From Ruminococcus sp. (GTDB lineage: Bacteria; Bacillota; Clostridia; Oscillospirales; Acutalibacteraceae), in NCBI GenBank assembly GCA_017395925.1, contig JAFQNJ010000006.1, forward strand, positions 1 to 64,000: a DNA stretch of 64,000 nt, in the 5' to 3' direction. The notes below the pieces were generated by a model, which made no database searches, had not been told where the DNA came from, and worked only from the letters and a program-made list of their open reading frames with translations. This document shows, one piece after another, positions 36,629 through 46,775 of this stretch (its first letter is position 1; the number at the start of each line of letters is the position of its first letter). Made by a program: the position numbers and the translations under genes.

Positions 36629-37186
36629 TTATAATTTGAATTTGAAATCAAGGTTTTCCAGTGTGGGATAAACCTTGTCTTTGTCGCTGAGGAGAAGTCC
36701 CTCTTTAAAAGGCCAGTCTATACCGATGCTTTCATCGGAGTAGAGCAGTCCGCCCTCGTCCTCGGGATGATAGAGGTTGTCGCATTTGTAGACAAATTCT
36801 GCCTCATCGGACAAAACAAGGAAACCGTGGGCAAAGCCGCGGGGAATGAAGAACTGACGCTTGTTTTCCTCAGAAAGAACGACTCCTACGTATTTGCCGA
36901 AAGTAGGGCTTCCCTCTCTCAGGTCAACGGCAACATCGTAAACCTCACCTTTGATAACCCGAACAAGTTTTGCCTGGGGGTAGGTTTTCTGGAAATGAAG
37001 TCCGCGGAGTACTCCTTTGCGGGATTTTGATTGGTTATCCTGCAGAAAAGTGCAGTTAATGCCCGCTTCTTTAAAATCCGACTCCTTGTAGGTTTCCATA
37101 AAGTAGCCTCTGTGGTCGCCGTAAAGGGTGGGTTCAACAATAAGCACGCCGTCAATTTCTGTTTGAATAAAATTAAAGTTTCCCAT
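36629..37186 (-). CDS. rmlC: dTDP-4-dehydrorhamnose 3,5-epimerase
   Basis: 185 aa cupin, usual RmlC size. [27 protein letters not shown] with the catalytic His, [38 protein letters not shown]. The presence of a true 3,5-epimerase means the pathway goes to the L-series. ATG at 37186 with GAGGT 6 nt upstream. Confidence 0.94.
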   Translation of the reverse strand: MGNFNFIQTEIDGVLIVEPTLYGDHRGYFMETYKESDFKEAGINCTFLQDNQSKSRKGVLRGLHFQKTYPQAKLVRVIKGEVYDVAVDLREGSPTFGKYVGVVLSEENKRQFFIPRGFAHGFLVLSDEAEFVYKCDNLYHPEDEGGLLYSDESIGIDWPFKEGLLLSDKDKVYPTLENLDFKFKL

Positions 37187-37211
37187 AGTATACCTCGTGG
37201 GGGTTATGTAA

Positions 37212-38096
37212 TCAGTAGCGGTATCTGCCCTCGGCAACCATCTTGAGATAATCACCGTAGGGGCTTTTGCCGTATTTTTCGCCTGCCTTAATAATTCCCT
37301 CTTTATCGATCCAACCATTGACAAAGGCAATTTCTTCAGGAACGGAAATCATCAGAGACTGGCGTTTTTCGGTAATGTGAATGAAGTTTGAAGCCTCAAT
37401 AAGTGAGTCCATTGTGCCTGTGTCCAGCCACGCGAAGCCTCTGCCCATAAGCTGAACGTTGAGGTCTCCGTGCTCCAGATATATGCGGTTGAGGTCTGTA
37501 ATTTCCAGTTCGCCTCTCTTGGAGGGTTTTACTTGTTTTGCAAAATCCGCGACCCGGTTGTCGTAGAAATAAAGACCTGTTATGCAGTAGTTGGATTTGG
37601 GATTTTTGGGTTTTTCCTCAACGGACAGAACATTGCCGTCGTCGTCAAACTCCACTATTCCGAAACGCTCGGGGTCGTGGACATAGTAGCCGAAAATGGT
37701 AGCCTTGCCGTTTTCAGCATCCGCCTTTGCGACCTTGAGAAGCTTTGATAGTCCGTTTCCGTAGAAGATGTTGTCGCCCAGAATCATAGCACAGCAGTCG
37801 TCACCGATGAATTCCTCGCCGATAATGAATGCCTGAGCAAGTCCGTCGGGAGACGGTTGAATTGCGTATGAAAGATTGATACCGAACTGAGAGCCGTCAC
37901 CCAGAAGACGCTTGAAATTAGGGGTATCCTCAGGTGTGGATATTATAAGAATATCGCGGATACCAGCATACATCAGGGTTGAAAGGGGATAAAAAATCAT
38001 TGGCTTGTTATACACGGGGAGAAGTTGCTTGGAGGTAACCTGTGTCAGGGGATACAGTCTGGTGCCTGCTCCTCCTGCAAGAATAATACCTTTCAT
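37212..38096 (-). CDS. rmlA: Glucose-1-phosphate thymidylyltransferase
   Basis: Makes dTDP-glucose from glucose 1-phosphate. 294 aa: [14 protein letters not shown] at the start, [67 protein letters not shown] at 38096 with AAAGGAG 8 nt upstream. Confidence 0.96.
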   Translation of the reverse strand: MKGIILAGGAGTRLYPLTQVTSKQLLPVYNKPMIFYPLSTLMYAGIRDILIISTPEDTPNFKRLLGDGSQFGINLSYAIQPSPDGLAQAFIIGEEFIGDDCCAMILGDNIFYGNGLSKLLKVAKADAENGKATIFGYYVHDPERFGIVEFDDDGNVLSVEEKPKNPKSNYCITGLYFYDNRVADFAKQVKPSKRGELEITDLNRIYLEHGDLNVQLMGRGFAWLDTGTMDSLIEASNFIHITEKRQSLMISVPEEIAFVNGWIDKEGIIKAGEKYGKSPYGDYLKMVAEGRYRY

Positions 38097-38120
38097 TACG
38101 TTCGCTCCTTTCAAAAGCCG

Positions 38121-39305
38121 TCAGCTCTGAAGATTAGTTTCTATACTGTGTTTGATAAAGTCCACAGCCTTCTTCTGCTCGCGTTCAATAACAGCCTCAG
38201 TTTGGCTGAAATCAACGGGGGAGAAGGCGGAGACTTTCATATTTTCATAGGTGCGGTGTTCCAGAGAAAACATGGACAGGAGAGTTTTGAGTCGCGATCC
38301 CATACTACTGCCCCATTCAACACGGTCAAACACCACAAAATCTCTCTTGTAGAGTATGGAGAATACTGCGGCATGGAAAGAGTCGGTAAACACCGCCTCG
38401 GCATGGTGCACAAGATACAGAAACTCACGAGGTCCTGCGGTGTAGTGCTGAGGCTCTCTCAGCTCCAGAAGATTAATTATGCGGCAGTCTTTCTCTTTGG
38501 CAATCTTTTCGATATATCTGCGGTAGGAGTTGGTTTCGTTTCCTAAAAAATATGTTAGTATATAAGGCTTATCTGTTTCAAATTCAGGCTTTACTTCAAT
38601 AGCTTTCCAGTATTCCAGGGGAAGGGCAATGGTAGGGTCGCAGATGACCTTTGCATCTTTGTTGCAGAGGTCGCGGATGAGTTCGGCACCCCTTTCCTCT
38701 CTGACAGAGATCAGATTGAAATCCTGAAGCCACTTGGAATAGGACTCTTTTACATATTCGGGAAGCTCACCTAAACCAAAAGAGGGTGAAAATGTGAGCT
38801 TTTTGCTCTTGGGGACAAAGTTCAGGAACTTAATACCCGAAGTGCTGGGGTAGGTGGGATTCCATACCTGGTCGGAGCCCACAGAAAAAAAGTCAAAGTC
38901 CTCAATTTCTTTTTCGGGGATGCTATTTATATTTATATTAAAATCGGTATGCTTTATGTAGTTGTCCCAGAAGTGCGAGAAGGATGCAGTTCTGCCCCTT
39001 TTTGCCTCTGCTATTACAGAGGCGTTCTTTTTTGCTCTTATAATACTGGGAATGAGTCTGTCCCGCTGGTTCTTTATATGATATTTTGTACCGGTGCGGA
39101 CTTTGAATACCGCTTTGATGTACGAAGGTCTGAGCTTTGCGAGGGTACTTTCTTTCTCTTTTTCCACGCGGATTCCCTGTCTTGTGGAGTCGAAGATAGT
39201 CAGTGCCTCATGCCCCAGATTTTCATACACCTTCATAACGGCATAGTTCTGGAGGCTGCCGCCGTAGTTTTCACCCTTTGAAAGGGTTATTATTCCGATC
39301 TTCAT
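38121..39305 (-). CDS. Polysaccharide pyruvyl transferase family protein
   Basis: 394 aa, two Rossmann-like halves. ITLSKGENYGGSLQNYAV at the N-terminus, SVGSDQVWNP, SVREERGAELIRDL, DPTIALPLEYW, and HHAEAVFTDSFHAAVFSIL, the signature set of the family (CsaB/WcaK-related). It would add a ketal-linked pyruvate, or act as a related transferase, on the polymer. AAGGAGG precedes the ATG at 39305. Confidence 0.88.
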   Translation of the reverse strand: MKIGIITLSKGENYGGSLQNYAVMKVYENLGHEALTIFDSTRQGIRVEKEKESTLAKLRPSYIKAVFKVRTGTKYHIKNQRDRLIPSIIRAKKNASVIAEAKRGRTASFSHFWDNYIKHTDFNININSIPEKEIEDFDFFSVGSDQVWNPTYPSTSGIKFLNFVPKSKKLTFSPSFGLGELPEYVKESYSKWLQDFNLISVREERGAELIRDLCNKDAKVICDPTIALPLEYWKAIEVKPEFETDKPYILTYFLGNETNSYRRYIEKIAKEKDCRIINLLELREPQHYTAGPREFLYLVHHAEAVFTDSFHAAVFSILYKRDFVVFDRVEWGSSMGSRLKTLLSMFSLEHRTYENMKVSAFSPVDFSQTEAVIEREQKKAVDFIKHSIETNLQS

Positions 39306-39328
39306 TTGAGGAGCCTCCTTGTAGAGAA

Positions 39329-40441
39329 TTACATATATTTTGCGTAGAAATCAGTTGTGCGCTGGAAAATCCATTGCCATTCTTCCATACTGGCAAGGGA
39401 TGCAAAATACCACACTATGGCGTATAGTATCAGAATTAAACTCTTCATCAGGAAGTGTTGCTTATGGTCAAATTTAGTAGTCAGCGATACCATCGCTATA
39501 CAAATGAAGGGGGTGAAGAAAATTGTAACGCGGTGGAGATATGCGCTGTTAGCAGTTGCGAAAATCAGTGATGCGTTAATAAACAGCATACTGATGTAGA
39601 AGTTCTCTTCGCCGCTGAATTGCTTTTTCTGTAAATAGTGGAACAAATATAGTATTACCGGAGCAAAGGCGATACCCACTCGCAGGGGGTTGATTTCGTT
39701 CTGGGCATACTGCGACGTTCCCACCGTTTCTTCTCCCGTTGCTACACCCAAAGCACTGAAAATAAAGTCATAGGAGAAGGAGAGTGCAACGCCGGCAATC
39801 ATAATGAATGCTATTTTCTGGAAATTCAGGTTCTTGGTTACAAGGAAGTATAGCGGTAGCATTATCAGTGCAGATATATGGAAGGAGGCAGCTATGAAGA
39901 CGAGAATACAGAATTTTATGAATTTTCGTTCATAGATAAGCCGATGGCCTGCAAAAATAATAGCAGCGGCTACACACTGACGGACCGCATTGAAGGTTAC
40001 ATCCCAACATCCGGTGAAGATGTAGAGCATTACCGACATAAAGAAATCATCGGTGTGCTTTGACATAGGGAATATCGTGAAGGTGATGGTTATTACTGAA
40101 ATCAATAGGATAAAGTAAGCGCCGTCGTCGGTGAAGAAAGACAAAAGTCGGGCAATAACAGAAAGTCCGGGTTCATCCCATTCCCTGAAGCGTTCTTCAA
40201 GTTCTGCAGACCAGTTGGGATATCGCCAGTAGTATCCTCCGTAGTCAGCACCGACATAGTGTCTGAGACCAGCAACCGTGGCAAGGATAGCGACACAAAC
40301 GATTACGAAAAAGTAATATGATGTAAGGTTAGGTTTGCCGTTTTCATCTAGGTGGGGATGTGAGGTTGCTCTTCTGTACTGACCTGTTGCAATAAGAGCG
40401 AAAAAACCTACCGCCACAGCGGTGAGAATCATTACAAGCAT
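39329..40441 (-). CDS. EpsG-family polysaccharide polymerase (second copy)
   Basis: 370 aa with about ten membrane helices. LRHYVGADYGGYYWRYPNW and FTGCWDVTFNAVRQCVAAAIIFAG correspond to the family loops seen in the copy at 25737, though the sequences are otherwise quite different. ATG at 40441 with AAAGGAGG. It suggests a second polymer or a second linkage in the same locus. Confidence 0.82.
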   Translation of the reverse strand: MLVMILTAVAVGFFALIATGQYRRATSHPHLDENGKPNLTSYYFFVIVCVAILATVAGLRHYVGADYGGYYWRYPNWSAELEERFREWDEPGLSVIARLLSFFTDDGAYFILLISVITITFTIFPMSKHTDDFFMSVMLYIFTGCWDVTFNAVRQCVAAAIIFAGHRLIYERKFIKFCILVFIAASFHISALIMLPLYFLVTKNLNFQKIAFIMIAGVALSFSYDFIFSALGVATGEETVGTSQYAQNEINPLRVGIAFAPVILYLFHYLQKKQFSGEENFYISMLFINASLIFATANSAYLHRVTIFFTPFICIAMVSLTTKFDHKQHFLMKSLILILYAIVWYFASLASMEEWQWIFQRTTDFYAKYM

Positions 40442-40481
40442 TTGTGCGCCTCCTTTCGTTTGTTTTTTTATTTATTAATTA

Positions 40482-41294
40482 TTATTTATTCTTCGCTTGA
40501 TGCTTTCTATACAGCAGTGTAATAAAACTCGGGGTAAGACCCTTGATAACGGTCACAACTGCAGGTTTGATGTACCAGTGCAGGGGATATCCCAGAAGGT
40601 GGAAGCCTTTGAAAGTGGTAGCCACAACATAAAGCCTTACCTTCAGGGTGCGGCGCTTAATGGCATTGATGTCCTCACGCATAAGATAGAGAGGCTCCTG
40701 CATATTGACGCCCTTGAAGTTGTGGTAGAAAAAGCGGAACCACAGGTCATAGTCCTGGGCCCTTATGGTTCTTTTGGAAACAGTATATCCGCCGCATTTA
40801 TCGTATACATATTTATATGTCATTATGGTAGCATGGTTGAAGGCAACCTGACGGCGTTGAGTATATCTGTCGGGGAATTCAGGCTTCTTAACAATGTCTG
40901 CCATTCCTTCTTCGCTGAATCGCTGCACAAGGGTGCTGACCAAGTCAACGTCGGGATGCTCTCGGAGATAGCTTACCTGCTTCTCGAATCTGTCAGGAAG
41001 AGAAATATCATCTCCGTCCATACGGGCGATGAACTCTCCTTCGGCATACTCAAGGCAGTGGTTGAGAGAATAAGAGAGCTTTGAGTTTTTCTCGTTCTGA
41101 ATAACCTTGAACTTTTCGGGATACTTTGCCTCATATTCCCTGACAATTTCCAGGGTGTTATCTGTGGAGCAGTCATCGCAGATGATGAATTCCCAGTTTG
41201 TATATGTTTGGCTAAGTATAGAGTCTATGGCTTCTCTGAGAGTTGGTGCGCAGTTATACACCGCCATAATAATTGAAATCAAGCCGTTTTTCAT
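40482..41294 (-). CDS. Glycosyltransferase family 2
   Basis: 270 aa GT-A enzyme: ISIIMAVYNCAPTLREAIDSILSQ-type start, DDCSTDNTLEI, the metal-binding DXD as ARMDGDDISLPDRF, and RAQDYDLWFRF. Family 2 enzymes are inverting. No membrane domain except possibly a hydrophobic tail. GGTGAT lies 8 nt before the ATG at 41294. Confidence 0.92.
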   Translation of the reverse strand: MKNGLISIIMAVYNCAPTLREAIDSILSQTYTNWEFIICDDCSTDNTLEIVREYEAKYPEKFKVIQNEKNSKLSYSLNHCLEYAEGEFIARMDGDDISLPDRFEKQVSYLREHPDVDLVSTLVQRFSEEGMADIVKKPEFPDRYTQRRQVAFNHATIMTYKYVYDKCGGYTVSKRTIRAQDYDLWFRFFYHNFKGVNMQEPLYLMREDINAIKRRTLKVRLYVVATTFKGFHLLGYPLHWYIKPAVVTVIKGLTPSFITLLYRKHQAKNK

Positions 41295-41340
41295 TACAAA
41301 TCACCATACTGTTGTAATTGAATTGTTGGTTTTTGGGGAG

Positions 41341-42228
41341 TCAATCAAGTTTGATCCAATCTCCCATTTGTTTTTCCCATTCAGGCTGAATGTACAGGTC
41401 AAAGCCTCCACCTGAGAAGAATGTGTATTCGCCAAAATAAATCTGTCCGTTGATTTCATAAAAATCCATTCTGACAGTCTTAATTCCTTGTGAAAGTTGA
41501 GCTGCCAACTCTTTCATTTTGTCAAAACATAAGGGCTTTGGGATGGGTTTTTCTGACTGAGGAAAATGATCAATGATATCAAGATGATTGAAATCCATAT
41601 CGAAATAGTCGAAGCGGCAATCTGTTTGTCTGTCTGTTGCAACAAGCAGTACTTTAGGTACTCCGTCAAAGCAGAAAAACTTGTAATCGGTAATATCAGA
41701 TTTACCTGTATCAACCATTAGTTTTTCAATCATTATGCAAGACTTTATCCCTTTATAGGGATATTCTCGACCGGCATAAAAGTAATCGTGCTTGAGTCTG
41801 TTTGAGAAGTGAGTTCGGAGTTCTTTGAAATCTTTTTCAGTGAGGGCAGATTTATCCTTAATAACCTTTGTGCTTCCGGAGTCGTGGTTGCATTTGAGAA
41901 CAAATTGATTAGGAAGCTCAGCAAAATTGATTTCGTCAAATGAATTGAAAACACCCAGCAAGGGGAAAAGATATTCTTCTCCCAGTGTGTTCTTAATGTG
42001 GTCGCGTACAGCAAGCTTATCAACGAGTTTGCTGTATTCAGGATTTTTTCGATTTATCTTAAGCCATTGTAGTTTTTCGTTGTAACCTTCAGGAGATTTG
42101 AAATTTATGAATTTACCCACGGCTGCAAAATAAAAAAGTTGAAGATATAATTTGTCAGGAAGAAAAAACAAACTGTTCATAAGAGTTTTTCTCATTTTTC
42201 TTCCCATTATTTTTTTCAAAGTAAACAT
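41341..42228 (-). CDS. TupA-like ATP-grasp protein (first copy)
   Basis: 295 aa. NEKLQWLKINRK, KLAVRDHIKN, PNQFVLKCNHDSGST, DYKFFCFDGVPKVLLVATDR, VRMDFYEINGQIYFGEYTFFSGGG match the PF14305 TupA-like ATP-grasp family (teichuronopeptide synthesis protein of alkaliphilic Bacillus). Such enzymes form amide or peptide-type bonds using ATP, so decoration of uronic acid carboxyls with amino acids is a reasonable guess. GAGGTG precedes the ATG. Confidence 0.85.
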   Translation of the reverse strand: MFTLKKIMGRKMRKTLMNSLFFLPDKLYLQLFYFAAVGKFINFKSPEGYNEKLQWLKINRKNPEYSKLVDKLAVRDHIKNTLGEEYLFPLLGVFNSFDEINFAELPNQFVLKCNHDSGSTKVIKDKSALTEKDFKELRTHFSNRLKHDYFYAGREYPYKGIKSCIMIEKLMVDTGKSDITDYKFFCFDGVPKVLLVATDRQTDCRFDYFDMDFNHLDIIDHFPQSEKPIPKPLCFDKMKELAAQLSQGIKTVRMDFYEINGQIYFGEYTFFSGGGFDLYIQPEWEKQMGDWIKLD

Positions 42229-42251
42229 TATTTCACCTCATAATCAGATGC

Positions 42252-43226
42252 TTACAGATTTTCCTTGTACCACTCAATAGCAAGTTTGATACCGCGCTCA
42301 AAGCTGTAATCAGGGTCGTAGCCCAGAAGCTCCTTTGCCTTTGAGATATCGGCGTTTGAGTGTTTGATGTCGCCCTTTCTGTCGGGGCCGAAGTTGGGCT
42401 CGATATTCTTGCCCAGAGCTTTTGTGAGGCCGTAGTAGATATCGATGAGATATTCTCTGCCGCCATAAGCTACGTTGAATGCCTCACCTGCGGCATCAGA
42501 GGATGCAAGGCAGGCCTTGAGGTTTGCCTCAATAACATTTTCAATGTAAGTAAAATCTCTTGACTGTTTGCCGTCACCGTTGATGGTGGGAACTTCGTCG
42601 TTAATGAGCTGCTTTAAGAATTTGGGAATAACTGCGGCGTAGGCACCGTCGGGGTCCTGACGTCTGCCGAATACATTGAAGTAACGCATTCCGTAGGTGT
42701 CAAGCCCGTAGAGCTTCTTGTAGAGCTTGCCGTATTCCTCATCAACTCTCTTGGTGAGAGCGTAAGGGGAGAGGAGGTTGCCTTCTCTGCCTTCTTTTTT
42801 TGGGAGGTTGGGCTCATCTCCGTAAACAGAAGAGGAGGAAGCGTAAACAAACTTCTTAACTCCCTGCTGACGGGCGGCCTCCATCATATTGAGAGTTCCG
42901 CCGATGTTGATATCCTCATAGAGCAGGGGCATTTCTATTGAACGGGGAACGCTGCCCCATGCTGCCTGATTGAGAACAAAGTCAACGCCCTCGCAAGCCT
43001 TCATACAGGTATCGAGGTCGCGGATATCACCCTCTATAAATGTAAAGCGGGGATTGTCAATGAATCCGTCCATATTGGACTTCTTTCCTGTGGAAAGATT
43101 GTCGAGACAGCGGACTGTGTACCCCATATCGAGAATAGCCTCGCACAGGTTGGAGCCGATGAAGCCTGCACCGCCTGTTACAAGGAATACTGAATTTTCG
43201 GGGAATTGAAGATGTTTGTAGCCCAT
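42252..43226 (-). CDS. UDP-hexose 4-epimerase of the TviC/WbpP type
   Basis: 324 aa extended [117 protein letters not shown]. The long N-terminal lead and SVPRS motif are typical of WbpP/TviC, which epimerise UDP-GlcNAc or UDP-GlcNAcA. Paired with the dehydrogenase at 44286 it should yield UDP-GalNAcA, as in Vi antigen synthesis. Confidence 0.88.
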   Translation of the reverse strand: MGYKHLQFPENSVFLVTGGAGFIGSNLCEAILDMGYTVRCLDNLSTGKKSNMDGFIDNPRFTFIEGDIRDLDTCMKACEGVDFVLNQAAWGSVPRSIEMPLLYEDINIGGTLNMMEAARQQGVKKFVYASSSSVYGDEPNLPKKEGREGNLLSPYALTKRVDEEYGKLYKKLYGLDTYGMRYFNVFGRRQDPDGAYAAVIPKFLKQLINDEVPTINGDGKQSRDFTYIENVIEANLKACLASSDAAGEAFNVAYGGREYLIDIYYGLTKALGKNIEPNFGPDRKGDIKHSNADISKAKELLGYDPDYSFERGIKLAIEWYKENL

Positions 43227-43265
43227 AATTTCCTCCTGAAATTAAAACATAGCTGATTTTGTTGA

Positions 43266-44231
43266 TTATTTTCTGACTATTTTGTCACTTTCGAGGTTTA
43301 TCCAACCTGCGATTTGTTTGTCCCATTCTTCGGGTTCGATGTTCTGACAGCAACCGCCGTGGTAGAAGGTTACCTCGCCGAAGTAAATCTTGCCGTCCAC
43401 GTTGTAAAGGTCAACGCGGCACATAGGGAAGGGCTCGGAGAGCTTCCTTGCGATCTCTTTCATACGCTCAAAGTTCTGAGGCTTCTCCACGGTGCCCTCA
43501 TAACGGTCTCTGCCCCAACGGATGGGGAGGAGGTTGAAGTCCATATCGTACATATTTCTGGGATAGCCAACCTGATACTTACCGTCGGCACGGAATACGC
43601 CCACGTCCATCATAAGAAGTTTTGGTTCTCCCTCAAAGCAGAAAAAGCGGAAATCCTTGAGAGCTTCACCTGAGGGGTCTTTGATAACCTCCTCCACAAC
43701 AACTCTGGGGGGGATGTTCTTGTAATTCCACTCTCTGGATATCAGGTGATACTTCTGTTTGAGGCTTTTTTTGAAATGCTTTCTCACGGACTTTTCATTG
43801 AATTCGGGGTCACCGGGAGTATAGAAAATCAAATCTCCGGAGCCGTTGTTGGTTTTCAGCACAACGGGCTTTGTGAATTTGGAAAAATCTATGTCCTTGG
43901 CACGTTCATAACAAGCTACCTGCGGAATGAGAATATCAGAGTAACCCTTTTCGGCTACATATTCTCTTGCCAGATGCTTGTCGGAGCAAACAGTCATCAG
44001 CGGATCGCGGTTGTAAAGCTTCAGCCACCACATTTTTTCGTTTGTAATGGTGGGGTTTTTGAGGTTGAGCTTTTTACCGGTATATATTTTGTAGAAAACT
44101 TTTGCATAAAGCTTGTCGGGGATAATTGCCAAAACATGGATGGCAATATCTCTGAAAAATCCGTAGATGCGTTTTGCTGTGGCGGATTTTTTACGAAAGA
44201 CAAGAATTTTATGCTTTATCTTTTGAAACAT
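43266..44231 (-). CDS. TupA-like ATP-grasp protein (second copy)
   Basis: 321 aa, same family as the gene at 41341 but only moderately similar. NEKMWWLKLYNRDPLMT, SDKHLAREYV, KPVVLKTNNGSGDLIF, DFRFFCFEGEPKLLMMDVG, CRVDLYNVDGKIYFGEVTFYHGGC. It has a longer basic N-terminus. The two copies flank the UDP-sugar epimerase, and both keep the ATP-grasp core. AAGGAG 9 nt before the ATG at 44231. Confidence 0.85.
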   Translation of the reverse strand: MFQKIKHKILVFRKKSATAKRIYGFFRDIAIHVLAIIPDKLYAKVFYKIYTGKKLNLKNPTITNEKMWWLKLYNRDPLMTVCSDKHLAREYVAEKGYSDILIPQVACYERAKDIDFSKFTKPVVLKTNNGSGDLIFYTPGDPEFNEKSVRKHFKKSLKQKYHLISREWNYKNIPPRVVVEEVIKDPSGEALKDFRFFCFEGEPKLLMMDVGVFRADGKYQVGYPRNMYDMDFNLLPIRWGRDRYEGTVEKPQNFERMKEIARKLSEPFPMCRVDLYNVDGKIYFGEVTFYHGGCCQNIEPEEWDKQIAGWINLESDKIVRK

Positions 44232-44285
44232 AGGGAAATCTCCTTGTTTTCATTAGCGTAAGCAAAGATTAAAATATGAAAATTA

Positions 44286-45599
44286 TCAGAGTCTCCAGTA
44301 CTCGTAGCCTGCTGCCTCGTACTCTTTGCGGTTGAGAAGGCCCTTGATATCAAGGAGAACTTTTTTGTGCTCACAGGAGTAGAACTTTGCCATATCCTCA
44401 AGTGTGAGAGAGGAGAACTCATCGTGAGCAACAGCCAGAATAACTGCGTCCATATCGCGGATGGTGTCCATATCTGCGAACTCCATACCGTACTCGTGGA
44501 GTGCCTCGCCCTTGTCGGCAACGGGGTCGGCGATAACGGGAGTGATACCGTACTCTGCAAGCTCGTTAACGATGTCGATGATTCTGGTATTTCTGGTGTC
44601 GGGGCAGTTTTCCTTGAAGGTGAAGCCCAGAATTGCAACCTTGGCGGACTTAACGGGAACATCTGCGGCGATAAGCTTCTTTACCAGAGATTCGGTAACG
44701 TACTTGCCCATATCGTCGTTGATGCGTCTGCCGGAGAGGATAATCTGCGAGTGATAACCCATCTGTTCTGCCTTGTATGTAAGATAGTAGGGGTCAACAC
44801 CGATGCAGTGACCGCCAACAAGACCGGGGAAGAACTTCAGGAAGTTCCATTTGGTACCTGCGGCCTCAAGGACTGCCTTTGTATCAATACCCATCTTGTT
44901 GAAGATGATGGAAAGCTCGTTCATAAATGCGATGTTGATATCGCGCTGTGAATTCTCAATAACCTTTGCGGCTTCGGCAACCTTGATGCTCTCTGCTCTG
45001 TGAACGCCTGCTTCAACAACAAGCTCATAGACATTTGCAACTTCCTCAAGAGTTTCCTCGTCCATACCGGAAACGATTTTTACGATAGTTTCCAGACGGT
45101 GAACCTTGTCGCCGGGGTTGATTCTTTCGGGAGAGTAGCCGATTTTGAAATCCACGCCGCACTTGAGACCGGACTCAGCCTCAAGGATGGGAATGCATAC
45201 ATCCTCGGTAACTCCGGGATAAACGGTGGATTCGTAAACAACAATAGAGCCTTTTGTCAGATATTTTCCAAGAATGTGAGATGCTCCCTCAACAGGAGTG
45301 AGGTCGGGAGTGTGGTCGGAGTTGACGGGAGTGGGGACTGCGACAATGTGGAACTTTGCCTCTCTGAGTCTTTCGGGGTCAGAGGTGAAGTCTACCGCGC
45401 AGTTCTTGATAGCTTCGTCGCCGACTTCCTTTGTGGGGTCGATACCGCTTTTGTAGAGGTCGATTTTTGCCTTGTTGACGTCAAAGCCGATAACGTCTAC
45501 TTTCTTTGAGAAAGAAACAGCAATAGGCATACCTACGTAGCCAAGACCTACAAGGGAGATTTTTTCTTCACGGTTTACGATTTTCTGATAAAGTGACAT
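44286..45599 (-). CDS. UDP-N-acetyl-hexosamine 6-dehydrogenase, TviB/WbpO type
   Basis: 437 aa UDP-sugar dehydrogenase that oxidises C6 twice with NAD to the uronic acid. NAD site [45 protein letters not shown], catalytic Cys in [12 protein letters not shown], and [25 protein letters not shown] is characteristic of the UDP-GlcNAc/GalNAc enzymes rather than UDP-glucose dehydrogenase. GGAGG before the ATG at 45599. Confidence 0.92.
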   Translation of the reverse strand: MSLYQKIVNREEKISLVGLGYVGMPIAVSFSKKVDVIGFDVNKAKIDLYKSGIDPTKEVGDEAIKNCAVDFTSDPERLREAKFHIVAVPTPVNSDHTPDLTPVEGASHILGKYLTKGSIVVYESTVYPGVTEDVCIPILEAESGLKCGVDFKIGYSPERINPGDKVHRLETIVKIVSGMDEETLEEVANVYELVVEAGVHRAESIKVAEAAKVIENSQRDINIAFMNELSIIFNKMGIDTKAVLEAAGTKWNFLKFFPGLVGGHCIGVDPYYLTYKAEQMGYHSQIILSGRRINDDMGKYVTESLVKKLIAADVPVKSAKVAILGFTFKENCPDTRNTRIIDIVNELAEYGITPVIADPVADKGEALHEYGMEFADMDTIRDMDAVILAVAHDEFSSLTLEDMAKFYSCEHKKVLLDIKGLLNRKEYEAAGYEYWRL

Positions 45600-45629
45600 A
45601 TTTATTTCCTCCGTTTATGTAATGGATTT

Positions 45630-46736
45630 TCAGTTTATCTCAAGATGTCCCAGCAACACTTCGTTGACTTTGCGGACATCAAATTTTTCTTTGCAGTAGT
45701 TGTAGCTTGCATCCCCCATTTTTTGGATGAGTGACGGGTCTTCGATAAATCTGCACATTGTGTCGGCGAGAGCCTTCGGGTCCTTCACGGGAACAAGAAA
45801 GCCTGTCTCCCCGTGGATTACTGTTTCCCTGCAGCCGGGAGCATCGGTGGTGATTACGGGTCTGCCCATAGCCATAGCTTCCTGTACTGTGCGGGGGATG
45901 CCTTCGCGGTAAGAGGGAAGTACAAAGACGGAACACTGTCGGTAGTAAACCCTGACATCGGGATGCTCGGGATAATACTCGATAACACCGTCGTTTACAT
46001 AGCGCTCAATCTCGGCTTTGGAGAGAGAATCCTGCATACTCTCATCAATTTCGCCCAGATACATCATCCTGACATTGGGGTGCTTTTTGCGTACTATGGA
46101 ACAAGCCTCAAGGTATTCGGAGGCACCCTTGCAATGGAGTGCTCTGGAAAGCATAAAGAAAACGGGTTCTGCGGGAAGTGCTTCCCTTTCGAAACGCTCC
46201 ATATTTACACCGGAGCCGTTGACCATACAGCACTTGTCCTTTTTGAGAAGTTTCAGCGACACGAAGTCGTCTCTGTCATCGGTGTTCATAAAGATTACCT
46301 TCTGTGCACAGGCGAAACCCATACGGTAAAGCATCTTCACGATGATTCTGATAAGTTTTGCCTTGGTGCTCTTTGCGGCAAATACATAGCCTGCTCCTGC
46401 TATCATTGAGTATCGGTGCTTGACACCTGCAAGCTTTGCGGCAATGGCACCGTAGATAACGGGCTTGATGGTGTAGCCGAAGGTGACGTCAGGCTTCTCT
46501 TTCCTGAAAAGCTTAGTCAGTGCAAAAAGATGCTTCAGGTCAGAGACAGGATTGACACCTGTTTTGTTCATGGGGACTTTGACGAATCGGGCACCCAGAG
46601 CTTCAATTTTATCCACATCCTTATCATCGGGACCTGTGACTATTACCTCATAGCCTTTTGAAATGATGTCCTTGATAAGGTCGCCTCGGAAATTGTAGGC
46701 GGTGCGGTTTTTCGGTGAAATCAGTACAAATTTCAT
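45630..46736 (-). CDS. Glycosyltransferase family 4
   Basis: 368 aa GT-B enzyme. FRGDLIKDIISKGYEVIVTGPDD, TFGYTIKPVIYGAIAAKLAG, SMIAGAGYVF, NGSGVNMERF, SRALHCKGASEYLEA and donor motif PSYREGIPRTVQEAMAMGRPVI with the EX7E pair. Closest in feel to PglA/CapM-type retaining transferases that add the second sugar to an undecaprenyl-linked amino sugar. Confidence 0.9.
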   Translation of the reverse strand: MKFVLISPKNRTAYNFRGDLIKDIISKGYEVIVTGPDDKDVDKIEALGARFVKVPMNKTGVNPVSDLKHLFALTKLFRKEKPDVTFGYTIKPVIYGAIAAKLAGVKHRYSMIAGAGYVFAAKSTKAKLIRIIVKMLYRMGFACAQKVIFMNTDDRDDFVSLKLLKKDKCCMVNGSGVNMERFEREALPAEPVFFMLSRALHCKGASEYLEACSIVRKKHPNVRMMYLGEIDESMQDSLSKAEIERYVNDGVIEYYPEHPDVRVYYRQCSVFVLPSYREGIPRTVQEAMAMGRPVITTDAPGCRETVIHGETGFLVPVKDPKALADTMCRFIEDPSLIQKMGDASYNYCKEKFDVRKVNEVLLGHLEIN

Positions 46737-46775
46737 TTTGTTCCAACTTTCCGTATTGATTAAATGTTTATCGGA

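Noticed and set aside
42252..43226. Reading this epimerase as GalE of the Leloir pathway
   Set aside because: The SVPRS motif, long N-terminus and neighbouring UDP-HexNAc dehydrogenase fit the WbpP/TviC group better.
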